NCBI GenBank assembly: GCA_023431345.1
Contig: JAEYWK010000056.1
Span: 33,007-97,006 of the forward strand
From: Pseudomonadota bacterium
Lineage (GTDB): Bacteria > Myxococcota_A > Polyangia > Polyangiales > Polyangiaceae
Length of the DNA stretch: 64,000 nt
Direction: 5' to 3'
Made by a program: the position numbers and the translations under genes. Each line of letters begins with the position of its first letter. The stretch's first letter is position 1. Below are positions 28,568-37,329 of the stretch, piece after piece. The notes under the pieces were generated by a model. The model was not told the origin of the DNA. It did not search any database and saw nothing but the letters and a program-made list of their open reading frames with translations.

Positions 28568-29200
28568 ATGGAATCGATCAAAGTCAGTGCCGACCGTCGT
28601 GCCGAGAGCGGCAAAGGTGTAGCGAGTCGTCTGCGTGCCACGGGCAAGATCCCGGCCGTCGCTTACGGCAAGCAGCTGCCGGCGCAATCTCTGGCGGTCG
28701 CGCCGGACGCGCTCAAGGCCGTGTTCGCCAGCGCGTGGGGGAGCAACACCGTCATCGAGCTGGACGTCGAGGGTAAGGACAAGTTGACCGTCCTCTTGCG
28801 CGACTACCAGTATCACCCCGTTTCGCGGAAGCTGCTCCACGCTGACTTCGTGCAGATCCATTTGGATCAACCGGTCGACGTCGAGGTGCCGCTCGAGCTC
28901 CCCGGCAAGCCGGTGGGCGTGATCAAGGGCGGCACGCTGCGCCAGGTGTTCCGCAAGCTGCCGATCCGCGCGCTGCCGAACGACATCCCGGTGAAGATCG
29001 TGTACGACGTGACGGACCTCGATCTCGACGGCCACGTCGCGCCCAAGGATCTCGCGCTGCCCGAAGGTGTCTCCGTGCGCTTGCCGCCCGAGCAGACGCT
29101 GGCCGCCATCGTCCACGAAGTCGTGCGCGAGGAAGAGACGGCGGCGCCGGCCGCGGCGGCGGCGGCTCCGGCGGCAGCCAAGACCCCCGAGAAGAAGTGA
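28568..29200 (+). CDS. rplY: 50S ribosomal protein L25, long CTC form
   Basis: Protein of 210 aa, the two-domain TL5/CTC type: an N-terminal 5S-rRNA-binding L25 domain (~1-95; GVASRLRATGKIPAVAYGK) and a C-terminal beta domain (~96-185), followed by an Ala-rich tail ending KTPEKK. The ATG at 28568 is preferred over the earlier ATG at 28526 because ESIKVSADRRAESGKG is the usual start and a purine-rich AGACAGAGAA precedes it. The pth gene follows after 41 bases, the classical rplY-pth pairing. Confidence 0.95.
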   Translation: MESIKVSADRRAESGKGVASRLRATGKIPAVAYGKQLPAQSLAVAPDALKAVFASAWGSNTVIELDVEGKDKLTVLLRDYQYHPVSRKLLHADFVQIHLDQPVDVEVPLELPGKPVGVIKGGTLRQVFRKLPIRALPNDIPVKIVYDVTDLDLDGHVAPKDLALPEGVSVRLPPEQTLAAIVHEVVREEETAAPAAAAAAPAAAKTPEKK

Positions 29201-29241
29201 GCGGAGCCCGGTCGCTCTAGCTTGCTCGGAAAGACGCGCGG

Positions 29242-29823
29242 ATGTTGCTGATCGCGGGGCTCGGAAACCCTGGGCCTCGCTACGCGGCAACCCGGCACAA
29301 CCTCGGGTTTCGCTTGATCGACGAGCTGGCGCGGAAGTGCGGGGTCGCAGACTCCGCCTTCCGCGACCGCTTTCATGGCCAGATCGCGCCCGCGCGGCTG
29401 GGAGATCACGAGCTTCTGCTGCTGCGCCCGCAGACGTTCATGAACGACTCGGGGCGCAGTGTTCAGGCAGCTTGCACCTTCTACAAGATTAAGCCCTCCG
29501 AGCTGATCGTGGCGCACGACGAGCTCGACCTGCCTTTCGCGGAAATCCGCCTAAAAAAGGGCGGCGGCGACGGGGGCAACCGCGGCGTCCGCTCGGTAAC
29601 GGGAGCGCTCGGCGCAGACTACGTCCGGATTCGCCTCGGAATCGGCCGTCCGCCCCCCGACTTTCGGGGTGACCCGGCAGATTTCGTGCTACAAGGCTTC
29701 GCCTCTTCGGAGCACTCGGCCGTCGAAACGATGCTCGAGCGCGGCGTGGAGGCGGTCTCGCTGGTGACGAGCCTCGGGCTCGAGAAGGCGATGAATCGTA
29801 TCAATCAGCGGCCCGCGCGCTGA
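29242..29823 (+). CDS. pth: Peptidyl-tRNA hydrolase
   Basis: Protein of 193 aa that releases peptides from prematurely dropped peptidyl-tRNA. The N-terminal GLGNPGPRYAATRHNLGF includes the catalytic His, and HDELDLPFAEIRLKKGGGDGGNRGVRS carries the catalytic Asp and the Gly-rich RNA-binding loop. Length is typical. It sits between rplY and rpsF. Confidence 0.96.
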   Translation: MLLIAGLGNPGPRYAATRHNLGFRLIDELARKCGVADSAFRDRFHGQIAPARLGDHELLLLRPQTFMNDSGRSVQAACTFYKIKPSELIVAHDELDLPFAEIRLKKGGGDGGNRGVRSVTGALGADYVRIRLGIGRPPPDFRGDPADFVLQGFASSEHSAVETMLERGVEAVSLVTSLGLEKAMNRINQRPAR

Positions 29824-29914
29824 ACCTGGCCGGAGCCCTACTGGGCGAACGTCAGCTCCTTGCTCCCCGGCATGTCGCCTGGGGGCCCTTGGTCCAGAAG
29901 GAGACCACAATCGA

Positions 29915-30432
<518 letters not shown>

Positions 30433-30436
<4 letters not shown>

Positions 30437-30723
30437 GAGAGCAAGCCCGAGACCGCGGCGCTGATCGCGACATGCGCGGTGACAACGAGAGCCTGGCCAA
30501 CGGGGGGCGTCGTCCGCGCCGCCGCGGCTGCACCTACTGCTCCGACGACGCAGTGCCGGTGGATTACAAAGATCCGCAGGGCCTGCGCTACTTCGTGACC
30601 GAGCGCGGCAAGATCGTGCCGCGCCGTATCTCTGGGCTCTGCGCCAAGCATCAGCGCAGCGTTCAGTTGGCCGTCAAGCGCGCGCGCAACATCGCGCTCT
30701 TGCCCTTCACCTCCAACGACTGA
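30433..30723 (+). CDS. rpsR: 30S ribosomal protein S18, cysteine-containing form
   Basis: Protein of 96 aa. The core is standard (DYKDPQGLRYFVTERGKIVPRRISGLCAKHQRSVQLAVKRAR). An Arg-rich N-terminus is followed by CTYC; with the Cys in GLCAKH and nearby His this looks like the zinc-binding version of S18. Translation is coupled to rpsF by an ATGA overlap. Confidence 0.95.
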
Positions 30724-30731
30724 GGTTCCCC

Positions 30732-31187
30732 ATGGCGACTCAGATCAAGATTCTGTTGAAGACCGACGTGGCCAACCTCGGCGCCGGTGGCGAAGTGGTG
30801 AAGGTGCGTCCCGGCTTCGCGCGTAACTTCCTGTTGCCGCGCGGCTTGGCCGTCCCCGCGACCGCTGGCAATTTGGCGCGCGTCGAAGACTTGAAGCGTC
30901 AGGTCGCGTCGCAGGCCAAGGCCGAGCTCGAAGCCGCGACGGCGGCGGCGGCTCAGCTGTCGTCCGCGAGCGTCACGCTGACGCGCGCGGTCGGTGACGA
31001 AGGCAAGATGTACGGGTCGGTGACGACGAAGGACATCGAGGACGCCTTCGCTGCCGCCGGCGTGAAGATCGATCGCAAGAAGATCGAGCTCAAGGAGCCG
31101 ATCAAGGCCCTGGGCGCGTTCGAGGTGCCGATCAAGCTGCACAGCAGCGTGACGGGCACGCTGAAGGTCAACGTCGCGAAGAAGTGA
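30732..31187 (+). CDS. rplI: 50S ribosomal protein L9
   Basis: Protein of 151 aa with the expected two lobes. The N-terminal rRNA-binding domain carries VANLGAGGEVVKVRPGFARNFLLPRGLA, then a long connecting helix and a C-terminal domain with GSVTTKDIEDAF. It starts 9 bases after rpsR. A strong hairpin 44 bases after its stop separates it from dnaB. Confidence 0.96.
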   Translation: MATQIKILLKTDVANLGAGGEVVKVRPGFARNFLLPRGLAVPATAGNLARVEDLKRQVASQAKAELEAATAAAAQLSSASVTLTRAVGDEGKMYGSVTTKDIEDAFAAAGVKIDRKKIELKEPIKALGAFEVPIKLHSSVTGTLKVNVAKK

Positions 31188-31230
31188 GCGTTGACAGTCT
31201 GCGCTCACTCGTGAGAGTGTCCGCGCGGAT

Positions 31231-31265
31231 CGAAACCCCGGAGCCGACAGGCTGCCGGGGTTTCG
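31231..31265 (+). terminator. Strong hairpin after rplI
   Basis: CGAAACCCCGG (31231-31241) pairs perfectly with CCGGGGTTTCG (31255-31265). The interior AGCC/GGCT adds four more pairs around a GACA tetraloop, with one bulged G. The extended 15-bp stem would be very stable; it probably ends the rpsF-rpsR-rplI transcript. Confidence 0.75.
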
Positions 31266-31418
31266 ACATTTCAGGGCTGCAGGTTGTGTAGAACCTCTGG
31301 AGTAGCCAGTGGACAAGGTGAAGTACAGTCGGGGATTCCCTGGGAATTTCCGGTGGTTGGACGCCGTGCGTGATGTGAGGCTGCGCGGCTGTTCAGTAGT
31401 GATACCCTGGAGACGAGC

Positions 31419-32927
31419 ATGAGCGCAGCGGAGCAGATTCGGGCGGTTCCCGAGAGCGGTCGCGTACCGCCGAGCGATCTCGACGCGGAGGGCGCGGTGC
31501 TGAGCGCCATCTTGCTCGATCCGGACGCGTTCGATCGCGTGCAAGAGATCTTGCAGCCGGCGCACTTTTACGCTGACGCCAATCGTCGCATCTACGAGGC
31601 GGTCGTCGATCTCAACACCAGCGGGAGGCCGGTCGACATCGTGTCGGTCGCGGGCTACCTGCGAGACAAGGGTCGGCTGCAGCAGATTGGCGGATCGCCC
31701 TACCTGGCCCAGCTGTCCGACGCGACGCCGGCCGTGGCGCACGTCGAAGCGCACGCCAAGGTCATTCGCGAGAAGTGGCGCGTACGTCAGCTGATCAGCA
31801 CGTGTCAGCGCTTCGCGGTGGAGGGCTACGGCGACTACGGCGAGGTGCAGGGCTTCATCGACTTGGCGGAGCAGGCCGTGTTCGACATCGCCCGCATCCC
31901 CGAGAACTCGACGATCGTCCCGCTCAAAGACGCCGTGAAGGGAGCCTTCAAGATCCTAGCCGACGCAGCCCAGCGGGGCGGGGGCATCACCGGCATCGAG
32001 AGCGGCTTCACGATGTTCGACAAGCAGTGCTCGGGCCTGCACGCCGGTGATCTGTACATCGTGGCGGCGCGCCCCGGCATGGGCAAGACGTCGTTCGTGC
32101 TGAATTTGGCCGTAAACGTGTCGCGCCCGCGCCAAGTCGAAGTGTCGGGTGACAACGAGCCGTACATGGAAGCTCCGGTGGAGGAGCCGGGCTATGGGGT
32201 GCTCTTTTGCAGCTTGGAAATGCCGCGCGAGCAGCTCGCGGCTCGTATGCTCGCGTCGGAGGCTCGCGTCGACATGCAGAAGATCCGCAGCGGCCGCATG
32301 CAGCGAGAAGACTGGAACATGCTGACCGACGCCGCCGCGCGCATGGGGCGGCTGCCGCTCTGGCTCGACGACACACCCGCGCTCTCGCTCCTGGATCTGC
32401 GCGCGAAGATTCGTCGCCTCCAGGCCGAGGTCAGCCGCAACACCGACAACGGCATGCCCGCGAAGAAGCTCGGGCTCGTGATCATCGACTACTTGCAGCT
32501 GATGCAGGGGCGCAAAGACGCTGGCAGCCGCGAGCAGGAGATCAGCGAGCTCTCGCGCGGTCTCAAGGCGATGGCCAAGGAGATGAAGGTGCCGGTGATC
32601 GCGCTCAGCCAGCTGAATCGCGCCGTGGAAACGCGCGCGACCAAGGACAAGCGGCCTCAGCTGTCCGATCTGCGCGAGTCGGGCGCCATCGAGCAGGACG
32701 CCGACACCATCATCTTCATCTACCGCGACGAGTATTACTTCCGCGATAGCCCCGATAAGGGTATCGCCGAGCTGATCGTGGCCAAGCAGCGTAACGGTCC
32801 CACCGGCAAGGTGATGGTCAAGTTCACGAGCGAGTACACTCGCTTCGACAACTTGGCGGCCGATGAATACAACTTCGACGACCTCGATGATTTCGGCGGC
32901 GGGGGCGGCGGTGGTGGCGACGGCTGA
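31419..32927 (+). CDS. dnaB: Replicative DNA helicase DnaB
   Basis: Hexameric helicase of 502 aa. The N-terminal collar domain (~residues 15-125; PPSDLDAEGAVLSAIL) is followed by the linker and a RecA-like motor with Walker A RPGMGKTS (~217-224), Walker B IIDYLQLM, and the GKQRNGPTGK and SRFDN-like ends. Compared with E. coli DnaB, about 20 extra, partly acidic residues lie between the Walker A helix and FCSLEMP (DNA ~32121-32186). There is no intein. Last gene of the prs-to-dnaB cluster. A DciA-type loader gene occurs at 54133-54735. Confidence 0.96.
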   Translation: MSAAEQIRAVPESGRVPPSDLDAEGAVLSAILLDPDAFDRVQEILQPAHFYADANRRIYEAVVDLNTSGRPVDIVSVAGYLRDKGRLQQIGGSPYLAQLSDATPAVAHVEAHAKVIREKWRVRQLISTCQRFAVEGYGDYGEVQGFIDLAEQAVFDIARIPENSTIVPLKDAVKGAFKILADAAQRGGGITGIESGFTMFDKQCSGLHAGDLYIVAARPGMGKTSFVLNLAVNVSRPRQVEVSGDNEPYMEAPVEEPGYGVLFCSLEMPREQLAARMLASEARVDMQKIRSGRMQREDWNMLTDAAARMGRLPLWLDDTPALSLLDLRAKIRRLQAEVSRNTDNGMPAKKLGLVIIDYLQLMQGRKDAGSREQEISELSRGLKAMAKEMKVPVIALSQLNRAVETRATKDKRPQLSDLRESGAIEQDADTIIFIYRDEYYFRDSPDKGIAELIVAKQRNGPTGKVMVKFTSEYTRFDNLAADEYNFDDLDDFGGGGGGGGDG

Positions 32928-33025
32928 CGACGCCTGAGTGGGCCTCGGCGCCGAGCGGCGCAGCTCGATGCTCGGAGGCTCAGCTCCCCCCGCGCTCGCT
33001 CCCACCCGGCCCGCCCGGCTTTCTC

Positions 33026-33063
33026 GGAGGCCGGCTTCGCGGAGGCCGGCTTCGCGGGGCCTC
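33026..33063. repeat. 15-bp direct repeat forming a possible terminator hairpin
   Basis: GGAGGCCGGCTTCGC occurs twice head to tail (33026-33040, 33041-33055). The second copy's GAGGCC (33042-33047) can pair with GGCCTC at 33058-33063. It lies between convergent dnaB and the TauE-like gene and may stop both transcripts. Confidence 0.4.
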
Positions 33064-33072
33064 GCTCGCGCG

Positions 33073-33816
33073 TTACGTGCAGAGGGCTTGGTAGATGAGG
33101 TGCAGGGCGAGGGCCGTGACGAGGGCGCGGACCCCGAGCCTGAACGGTTTTTCGGGGATGCGGTCGAGCAGGCGGGTGCCGATGGCGCTGCCGAGCATGG
33201 CCGTGAGGCAGAGCAGCGCGCAGGGCAGGGCGTAGTGGCCGAGCGCGAAGCCGCCGGCGCCGAACAGCGTGATCTTGCTCGCGTGCTGAAAAATTTGGCA
33301 GGCCGCCATCGTCGCGATCGTCGGTTGGCTGCCCAGCTCCAGGGCCAGAATGAACGGAGCGAGGAGGGGGCCCGTGGCGCCGATCAGGGTCGAGAAGAAG
33401 CCGACGAGCGCGCCGCCGATGGGCAGGGCTCGTTCGGCAGAGCGCCCGGGCTCGATGGTGAACCGCGACTTGAGCCAGGTGGCGGCGAGCACGAACACGC
33501 CGATGGCGGCGCGGCTGGCGCGCACGGGAACGCTCCCGAGCAGCAGCAGGCCGAGGGCTCCCGCGGGTAGCAGCGGCCAAGCGAAGCGCCCGACGGCGCT
33601 CCAGCGCACGTGCTGTCGCAGGAAGAACGCTCGCGAGCCGTTCGACGCCAGCTGCACCACGCCGTGGATGGGGATGGCTACGAGCGGCTCGAGCCTGAGC
33701 AGCATCACCGAAAGCAGCAGCATGCCGCCGGCCATGCCCATCACGCCCGATACGATCGACGTGCCGATCGCGACTGCGCTGAGCTCGAGCCAGTAGCGCA
33801 GATCGGGAGGAGCCAT
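33073..33816 (-). CDS. TauE/SafE-family membrane permease
   Basis: Integral membrane protein of 247 aa with seven or eight hydrophobic helices. The N-terminal VAIGTSIVSGVMGMAGGMLLLSVML and the later GALVGFFSTLIGATGPLLAPFIL form the two Gly-rich halves typical of the TauE/SafE (DUF81) family of small-anion and organosulfur exporters. The substrate cannot be inferred. It begins 10 bases after the obg stop on the same strand. Confidence 0.88.
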   Translation of the reverse strand: MAPPDLRYWLELSAVAIGTSIVSGVMGMAGGMLLLSVMLLRLEPLVAIPIHGVVQLASNGSRAFFLRQHVRWSAVGRFAWPLLPAGALGLLLLGSVPVRASRAAIGVFVLAATWLKSRFTIEPGRSAERALPIGGALVGFFSTLIGATGPLLAPFILALELGSQPTIATMAACQIFQHASKITLFGAGGFALGHYALPCALLCLTAMLGSAIGTRLLDRIPEKPFRLGVRALVTALALHLIYQALCT

Positions 33817-33826
33817 CGCCCCCTCG

Positions 33827-34840
33827 CTAGATGAACAGCTTTTCTGCGAGCTCTTGCATGAGCTCGTCGAGTCCTTGATGCGTCGCGGCGCTGACGAGCC
33901 GCAGCTCGACGCCGAGCTTCCGAAATTCTTCGACCAGGGCGGGGTGAGCTTCGCGCGTATCCGGCAAGTCGGCCTTGGTCAGCGCGACCACCTCGGGGCG
34001 CCCGGCGAGGTCGGGGTTGAAGCTGAGCAGCTCGCGGCGGATGACGTGGTAGTCGTCGATGGGACTACGGCCAGGTTCCTCCGAAAGCGCGATCAGGTGC
34101 AAAAGCACGCGGGTTCGCTCGAGGTGCCGGAGGAAGCGGATACCGAGGCCAGCTCCCTCGCTCGCGCCCGGAATCAGGCCGGGGATGTCGGCGATCACGA
34201 AGCTGCGACCGAGCCCCGCGCGCGAATCTCCGATCGTGACGACGCCGAGGTGGGGAACGAGCGTCGTGAACGGGTAGTCCGCGACCTTGGGGCGCGCGCG
34301 GGAGACGGCGCTGATCAGCGTGCTCTTCCCGACGTTGGGGAAGCCGAGCAGCCCGACGTCGGCCATGACCCGCAGCTCGAGCCGAAGCTGGCGCACCTGA
34401 CCCGGCTCGCCTTGCTCGTACTTGCGCGGCGCGCGATCGGTCGGTGTCGCGAAGTGTTTGTTGCCGCGCCCGCCTTTGCCGCCGAGCGCCACGACCACGC
34501 GCTCGTTCGGTCGCAGGAACTCACACAGCTTCTCGTGCGTCGTCACGTCGTAGACGACGGTGCCGACGGGGACACGCAGCTCGGAGTCTTCACCGCCGCG
34601 CCCGTAGCAATCCTTACCTTGCCCGGGCTGACCGTGAGCCGCGCGCACGGCGGATAGGTGGGTCAGCTCGTACAAGGTGTTCACGCCCGAGTCGGCGATC
34701 AAGACGACGTCACCGCCGCGACCGCCGTCGCCGCCCGCGGGGCCGCCGAAGGGCACGAATTTCTCGCGCCGGAACGCGGCACAGCCATTCCCGCCATTTC
34801 CTGCGTGAACGGTGAGGGTGCACTCGTCGATGAACTTCAA
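33827..34840 (-). CDS. obg: Obg-family GTPase
   Basis: Ribosome-associated GTPase (337 aa). The Gly-rich OBG domain (~1-155; AGNGGNGCAAFRREKFVPFGGPAGGDGGRGGDV) precedes the G domain with G1 GFPNVGKS, G3 DIPGLIPGAS, G4 TKAD and G5 SAATHQ. The family normally begins with KFxDE, so the TTG at 34840 (then KFIDE) is chosen; an upstream ATG at 34924 would add 28 unconserved Pro/Ser-rich residues. The short C-terminus lacks the acidic Obg tail. Confidence 0.93.
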   Translation of the reverse strand: MKFIDECTLTVHAGNGGNGCAAFRREKFVPFGGPAGGDGGRGGDVVLIADSGVNTLYELTHLSAVRAAHGQPGQGKDCYGRGGEDSELRVPVGTVVYDVTTHEKLCEFLRPNERVVVALGGKGGRGNKHFATPTDRAPRKYEQGEPGQVRQLRLELRVMADVGLLGFPNVGKSTLISAVSRARPKVADYPFTTLVPHLGVVTIGDSRAGLGRSFVIADIPGLIPGASEGAGLGIRFLRHLERTRVLLHLIALSEEPGRSPIDDYHVIRRELLSFNPDLAGRPEVVALTKADLPDTREAHPALVEEFRKLGVELRLVSAATHQGLDELMQELAEKLFI

Positions 34841-34996
34841 GGGGCGCAGTTCTAGAGGCGAACGAGGCGCTGAGCAACTCGGCGGAGTTTTCGGCTCTTT
34901 GAGGCTGAGGGGGCCTGGGGCCAACGGCTGGGGGAGGCCGGGGAACAGGGATCAGGGGGCAGAGGGCCGAGCGGCCCACGGAGCGGGGCGAACCCC

Positions 34997-35713
34997 TCAG
35001 CGTGGCGGCTTCAGCGGCAGCTTGGCGAGCTTGTTCGCGCTCGCTTGAGGCGCTTGGTCGATGGCGTCGATGGCGCGCACCAGCGCGTCGAGCTTGAGCT
35101 GCTTCGCGGCTTCGGGCTGAAAGAGCGTCGGGATGCGCACCAGCTTCTGCGCGAGCCCCTTACCGACGCCGAGCTCGCGCTCCGCGAACGTCTCGATGCT
35201 CGAGTAGCCTTTGGCGCCGTGAAGCTTGCGGTGCTCGATGTCGACCAAGATCTCGCCGAGCTCGAAGAACGAGTCGTTCAGAGTTCTTTGCAGCGTCCGC
35301 AGCTTCTGCAGGAGCTCATGCAGCTCGCTGATCGACGCTTTGATTCGATCGGCTTCTTGCGGCGTGCGCAGGGTGGCACGCGCGCTCCCCGGCTTGGGTG
35401 GCTCGCGGTTGCGCCGCGCCGCCTCCGCTGCCTGACGCTCGGCGTGTCGAAGGGCCCACGGCGCGGCGCCGCGCAAACCGAACTTGCGCGGCGCTTTGGG
35501 GGCGGGCGGAATCACCGATTTGCGCGCGGAACCCGCGCTGGGGCCCACCGATTTGCGCGCTCCGGCCGGCGGGGCGACGGACTTGCGGCCTGCCGGCGGC
35601 GCGACCGATTTGCGCGACGGCGGCGCGACCGACTTGCGGGCAGGCGGGGGAGGCGCGACCGATTTGCGAGAAACGCTGGCTTTGGCCGAGGTTTTGAGCT
35701 TGTTCTTGGGCAT
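34997..35713 (-). CDS. Unknown protein with six RKSV repeats
   Basis: Protein of 238 aa from ATG 35713; the reading frame stays open far upstream but there it is only antisense to the lipid kinase. Residues ~10-75 hold six tandem RKSV units followed by APP, GPS or IPP. A basic segment with an Ala/Arg helix follows, then a helical domain of ~130 residues (LQKLRTLQRTLNDSFFELGEILVDIEHRKLHG; IETFAERELGVGKGLAQKLVRI) that I do not recognise but that looks like a conserved nucleic-acid-binding or ParB/KorB-type helical bundle. RKS is a basophilic kinase-like site, and kinases are encoded nearby; phosphorylation is only an inference. Confidence 0.7.
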   Translation of the reverse strand: MPKNKLKTSAKASVSRKSVAPPPPARKSVAPPSRKSVAPPAGRKSVAPPAGARKSVGPSAGSARKSVIPPAPKAPRKFGLRGAAPWALRHAERQAAEAARRNREPPKPGSARATLRTPQEADRIKASISELHELLQKLRTLQRTLNDSFFELGEILVDIEHRKLHGAKGYSSIETFAERELGVGKGLAQKLVRIPTLFQPEAAKQLKLDALVRAIDAIDQAPQASANKLAKLPLKPPR

Positions 35714-35800
35714 GGGCCGCCACGCTGCGACCCGCGAGGTGGGCGGATCGGCTCCTAACCCGCGAAGCGTATTATACCTGAGGGAGTTTTCCGAATTTCG

Positions 35801-36874
35801 ATGAGCTCTCCCACTAGCGCCGAACGCCCCAGTGACCCCGCCGCCAGCGGGCTCGTGGAGCAACGCATCGCCGTCGTCGTCAACGGCAACGCCAAGAACG
35901 CTACCGCTGACGTGATTTCGACGCTCGATCAGATTCTGAGCGGCGGCGACCTGTTCGTCTCGCGCAAGCTGTCGGACGCGAAGCACATCGCGAAGACGCT
36001 CGTCGCGCGCGGGTACGGCACCGTGCTGACGGGCGGCGGCGACGGGACCTTCACGGTCATGGTTACCGAAGTCGTTCACGAAGCGCGCCGCTCGGGCCGG
36101 CCACTGCCGCGGTTCGGCTTGCTCAAGCTGGGCACCGGCAACTCGCTGGCGTGGGTGGTGGGCGCGCAGGGCGCGGACAAACACGAGCTGCAAGCCGACA
36201 TCCGTCGCTTGGTCGACGACGCGGGCAGCCGCTCCATGCGGCTGATCGAGGTCGAAGGCTTCATCGCTCCGTTTTGCGGCCTCGGCGCCGACGCGCTGGT
36301 GCTGGCCGACTACAACAAGGTGAAGAGCGCGCTCGCCAAGACGCCGCTCAGGAAGATCGCGCCCGGGCCGCTGAGCTACGTCCTCGCCACCACCACGCGG
36401 ACCATCCCGCGCTCGCTCGGGATCAAGATGTCGCACTGTCGCGTGCGCAACGACGGCGCCGAAGCCTACCGTTTGGGTCCGAAGGGCTGCATCTTGGGCG
36501 CTCCCATCCCCACCGGGCAGACCATTTACGAAGGGCCCATGCGCATCTGCGCGCTGTCCACGATTCCCTACTATGGCTACGGCTTTCGCATGTTCCCGTA
36601 CGCCGAAGAGCGCCCCGACCGCATGAACTTGCGCATCGCGACGATCGGCCCGCTCAGCTTCGTGCGTCATTTCCGTGAGATCTGGCGCGGGGAGTACGAC
36701 AACCCCGAAGAGGTGATCGACTACCTGGTCGACGCCGTCACGATCGAGGTCGATCCGTCTTCGGATTTTCAGATCGCGGGCGACCCGCGGGGCCCGCGCT
36801 CGACCCTATCCGCGCTGCTCTCGCCGACCCCTATCAAATTGGTGGACTTCTATGCGCCGCCGAACGTGGGCTAA
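35801..36874 (+). CDS. Diacylglycerol-kinase-family lipid kinase
   Basis: Protein of 357 aa with the DAGK catalytic fold: IAVVVNGNAKN near the N-terminus, the nucleotide loop TGGGDGTFT (~residues 76-84) and KLGTGNSLAW (~109-118). The C-terminal half has the expected beta-sandwich features (FCGLGADALVLADYN, GFRMFPYAEERPD). It is longer than bacterial DgkB/YegS (~300 aa). Lipid substrate unknown. Divergent from the RKSV gene, with an AT-rich TATTATAC upstream that may be a -10 element. It overlaps the next gene by 23 bases. Confidence 0.88.
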   Translation: MSSPTSAERPSDPAASGLVEQRIAVVVNGNAKNATADVISTLDQILSGGDLFVSRKLSDAKHIAKTLVARGYGTVLTGGGDGTFTVMVTEVVHEARRSGRPLPRFGLLKLGTGNSLAWVVGAQGADKHELQADIRRLVDDAGSRSMRLIEVEGFIAPFCGLGADALVLADYNKVKSALAKTPLRKIAPGPLSYVLATTTRTIPRSLGIKMSHCRVRNDGAEAYRLGPKGCILGAPIPTGQTIYEGPMRICALSTIPYYGYGFRMFPYAEERPDRMNLRIATIGPLSFVRHFREIWRGEYDNPEEVIDYLVDAVTIEVDPSSDFQIAGDPRGPRSTLSALLSPTPIKLVDFYAPPNVG

Positions 36875-37286
36875 CCGAATCTCGCAGGCCGTGCTGCTCG
36901 GGGTCTGCGCGACCTCGACGCCGGGCGTGGCCGACGCGCCGACGCTCGAGGCCTCGCTCAGCTGCCGCCCCGAGGCCGCGCCCGGGCGAGTGCTGTGCGA
37001 GCTCGTTTTCAGCGCTCCTCGGGGTGGGGAGCTGGTTTGGGTCGACGCGCTCGTCACGCAGGCGCCGGCGTTCGCGCCGCCGCTGCGCTCGCGCGTCGCT
37101 GCGGAGCGCTTCGCCCGGTCAGGCGCAGCGGCGCACACCCTCGGCCTGGCGTTCGTGGCGTCCGCCGCTGGCGTGGGGCAGGTCAGCGTGAGCGCGCGCG
37201 GCGTCGCCTGTCGTGGCACCGGTGAGCAGCGCCAATGTCGGCCCGCGCAGCGCCTGCTGACGGGCGAGCTGCGCGTCGGTTCTTGA
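36852..37286 (+). CDS. Small secreted protein, unknown
   Basis: Protein of 144 aa whose ATG lies inside the end of the lipid kinase gene, indicating translational coupling. The N-terminus RRRTWANRISQAVLLGVCATSTPGVADA is a plausible signal peptide. The mature part is beta-rich with four cysteines (CRPEAAPGRVLC and ACRGTGEQRQC), probably two disulfides. Family not recognised. Confidence 0.6.
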   Translation: MRRRTWANRISQAVLLGVCATSTPGVADAPTLEASLSCRPEAAPGRVLCELVFSAPRGGELVWVDALVTQAPAFAPPLRSRVAAERFARSGAAAHTLGLAFVASAAGVGQVSVSARGVACRGTGEQRQCRPAQRLLTGELRVGS

Positions 37287-37329
37287 ACGAAATTTGGCCC
37301 GTAGGTGCCGGATTTGATAGCCCCTGGGC

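Noticed and set aside
31419..32927. Intein in DnaB
   Set aside because: The length (502 aa) and continuous motifs leave room only for a ~20-residue insertion.
35714..36670. Upstream extension of the RKSV protein frame
   Set aside because: It is antisense to the lipid kinase; the ATG at 35713 precedes the lysine-rich start and the repeats.
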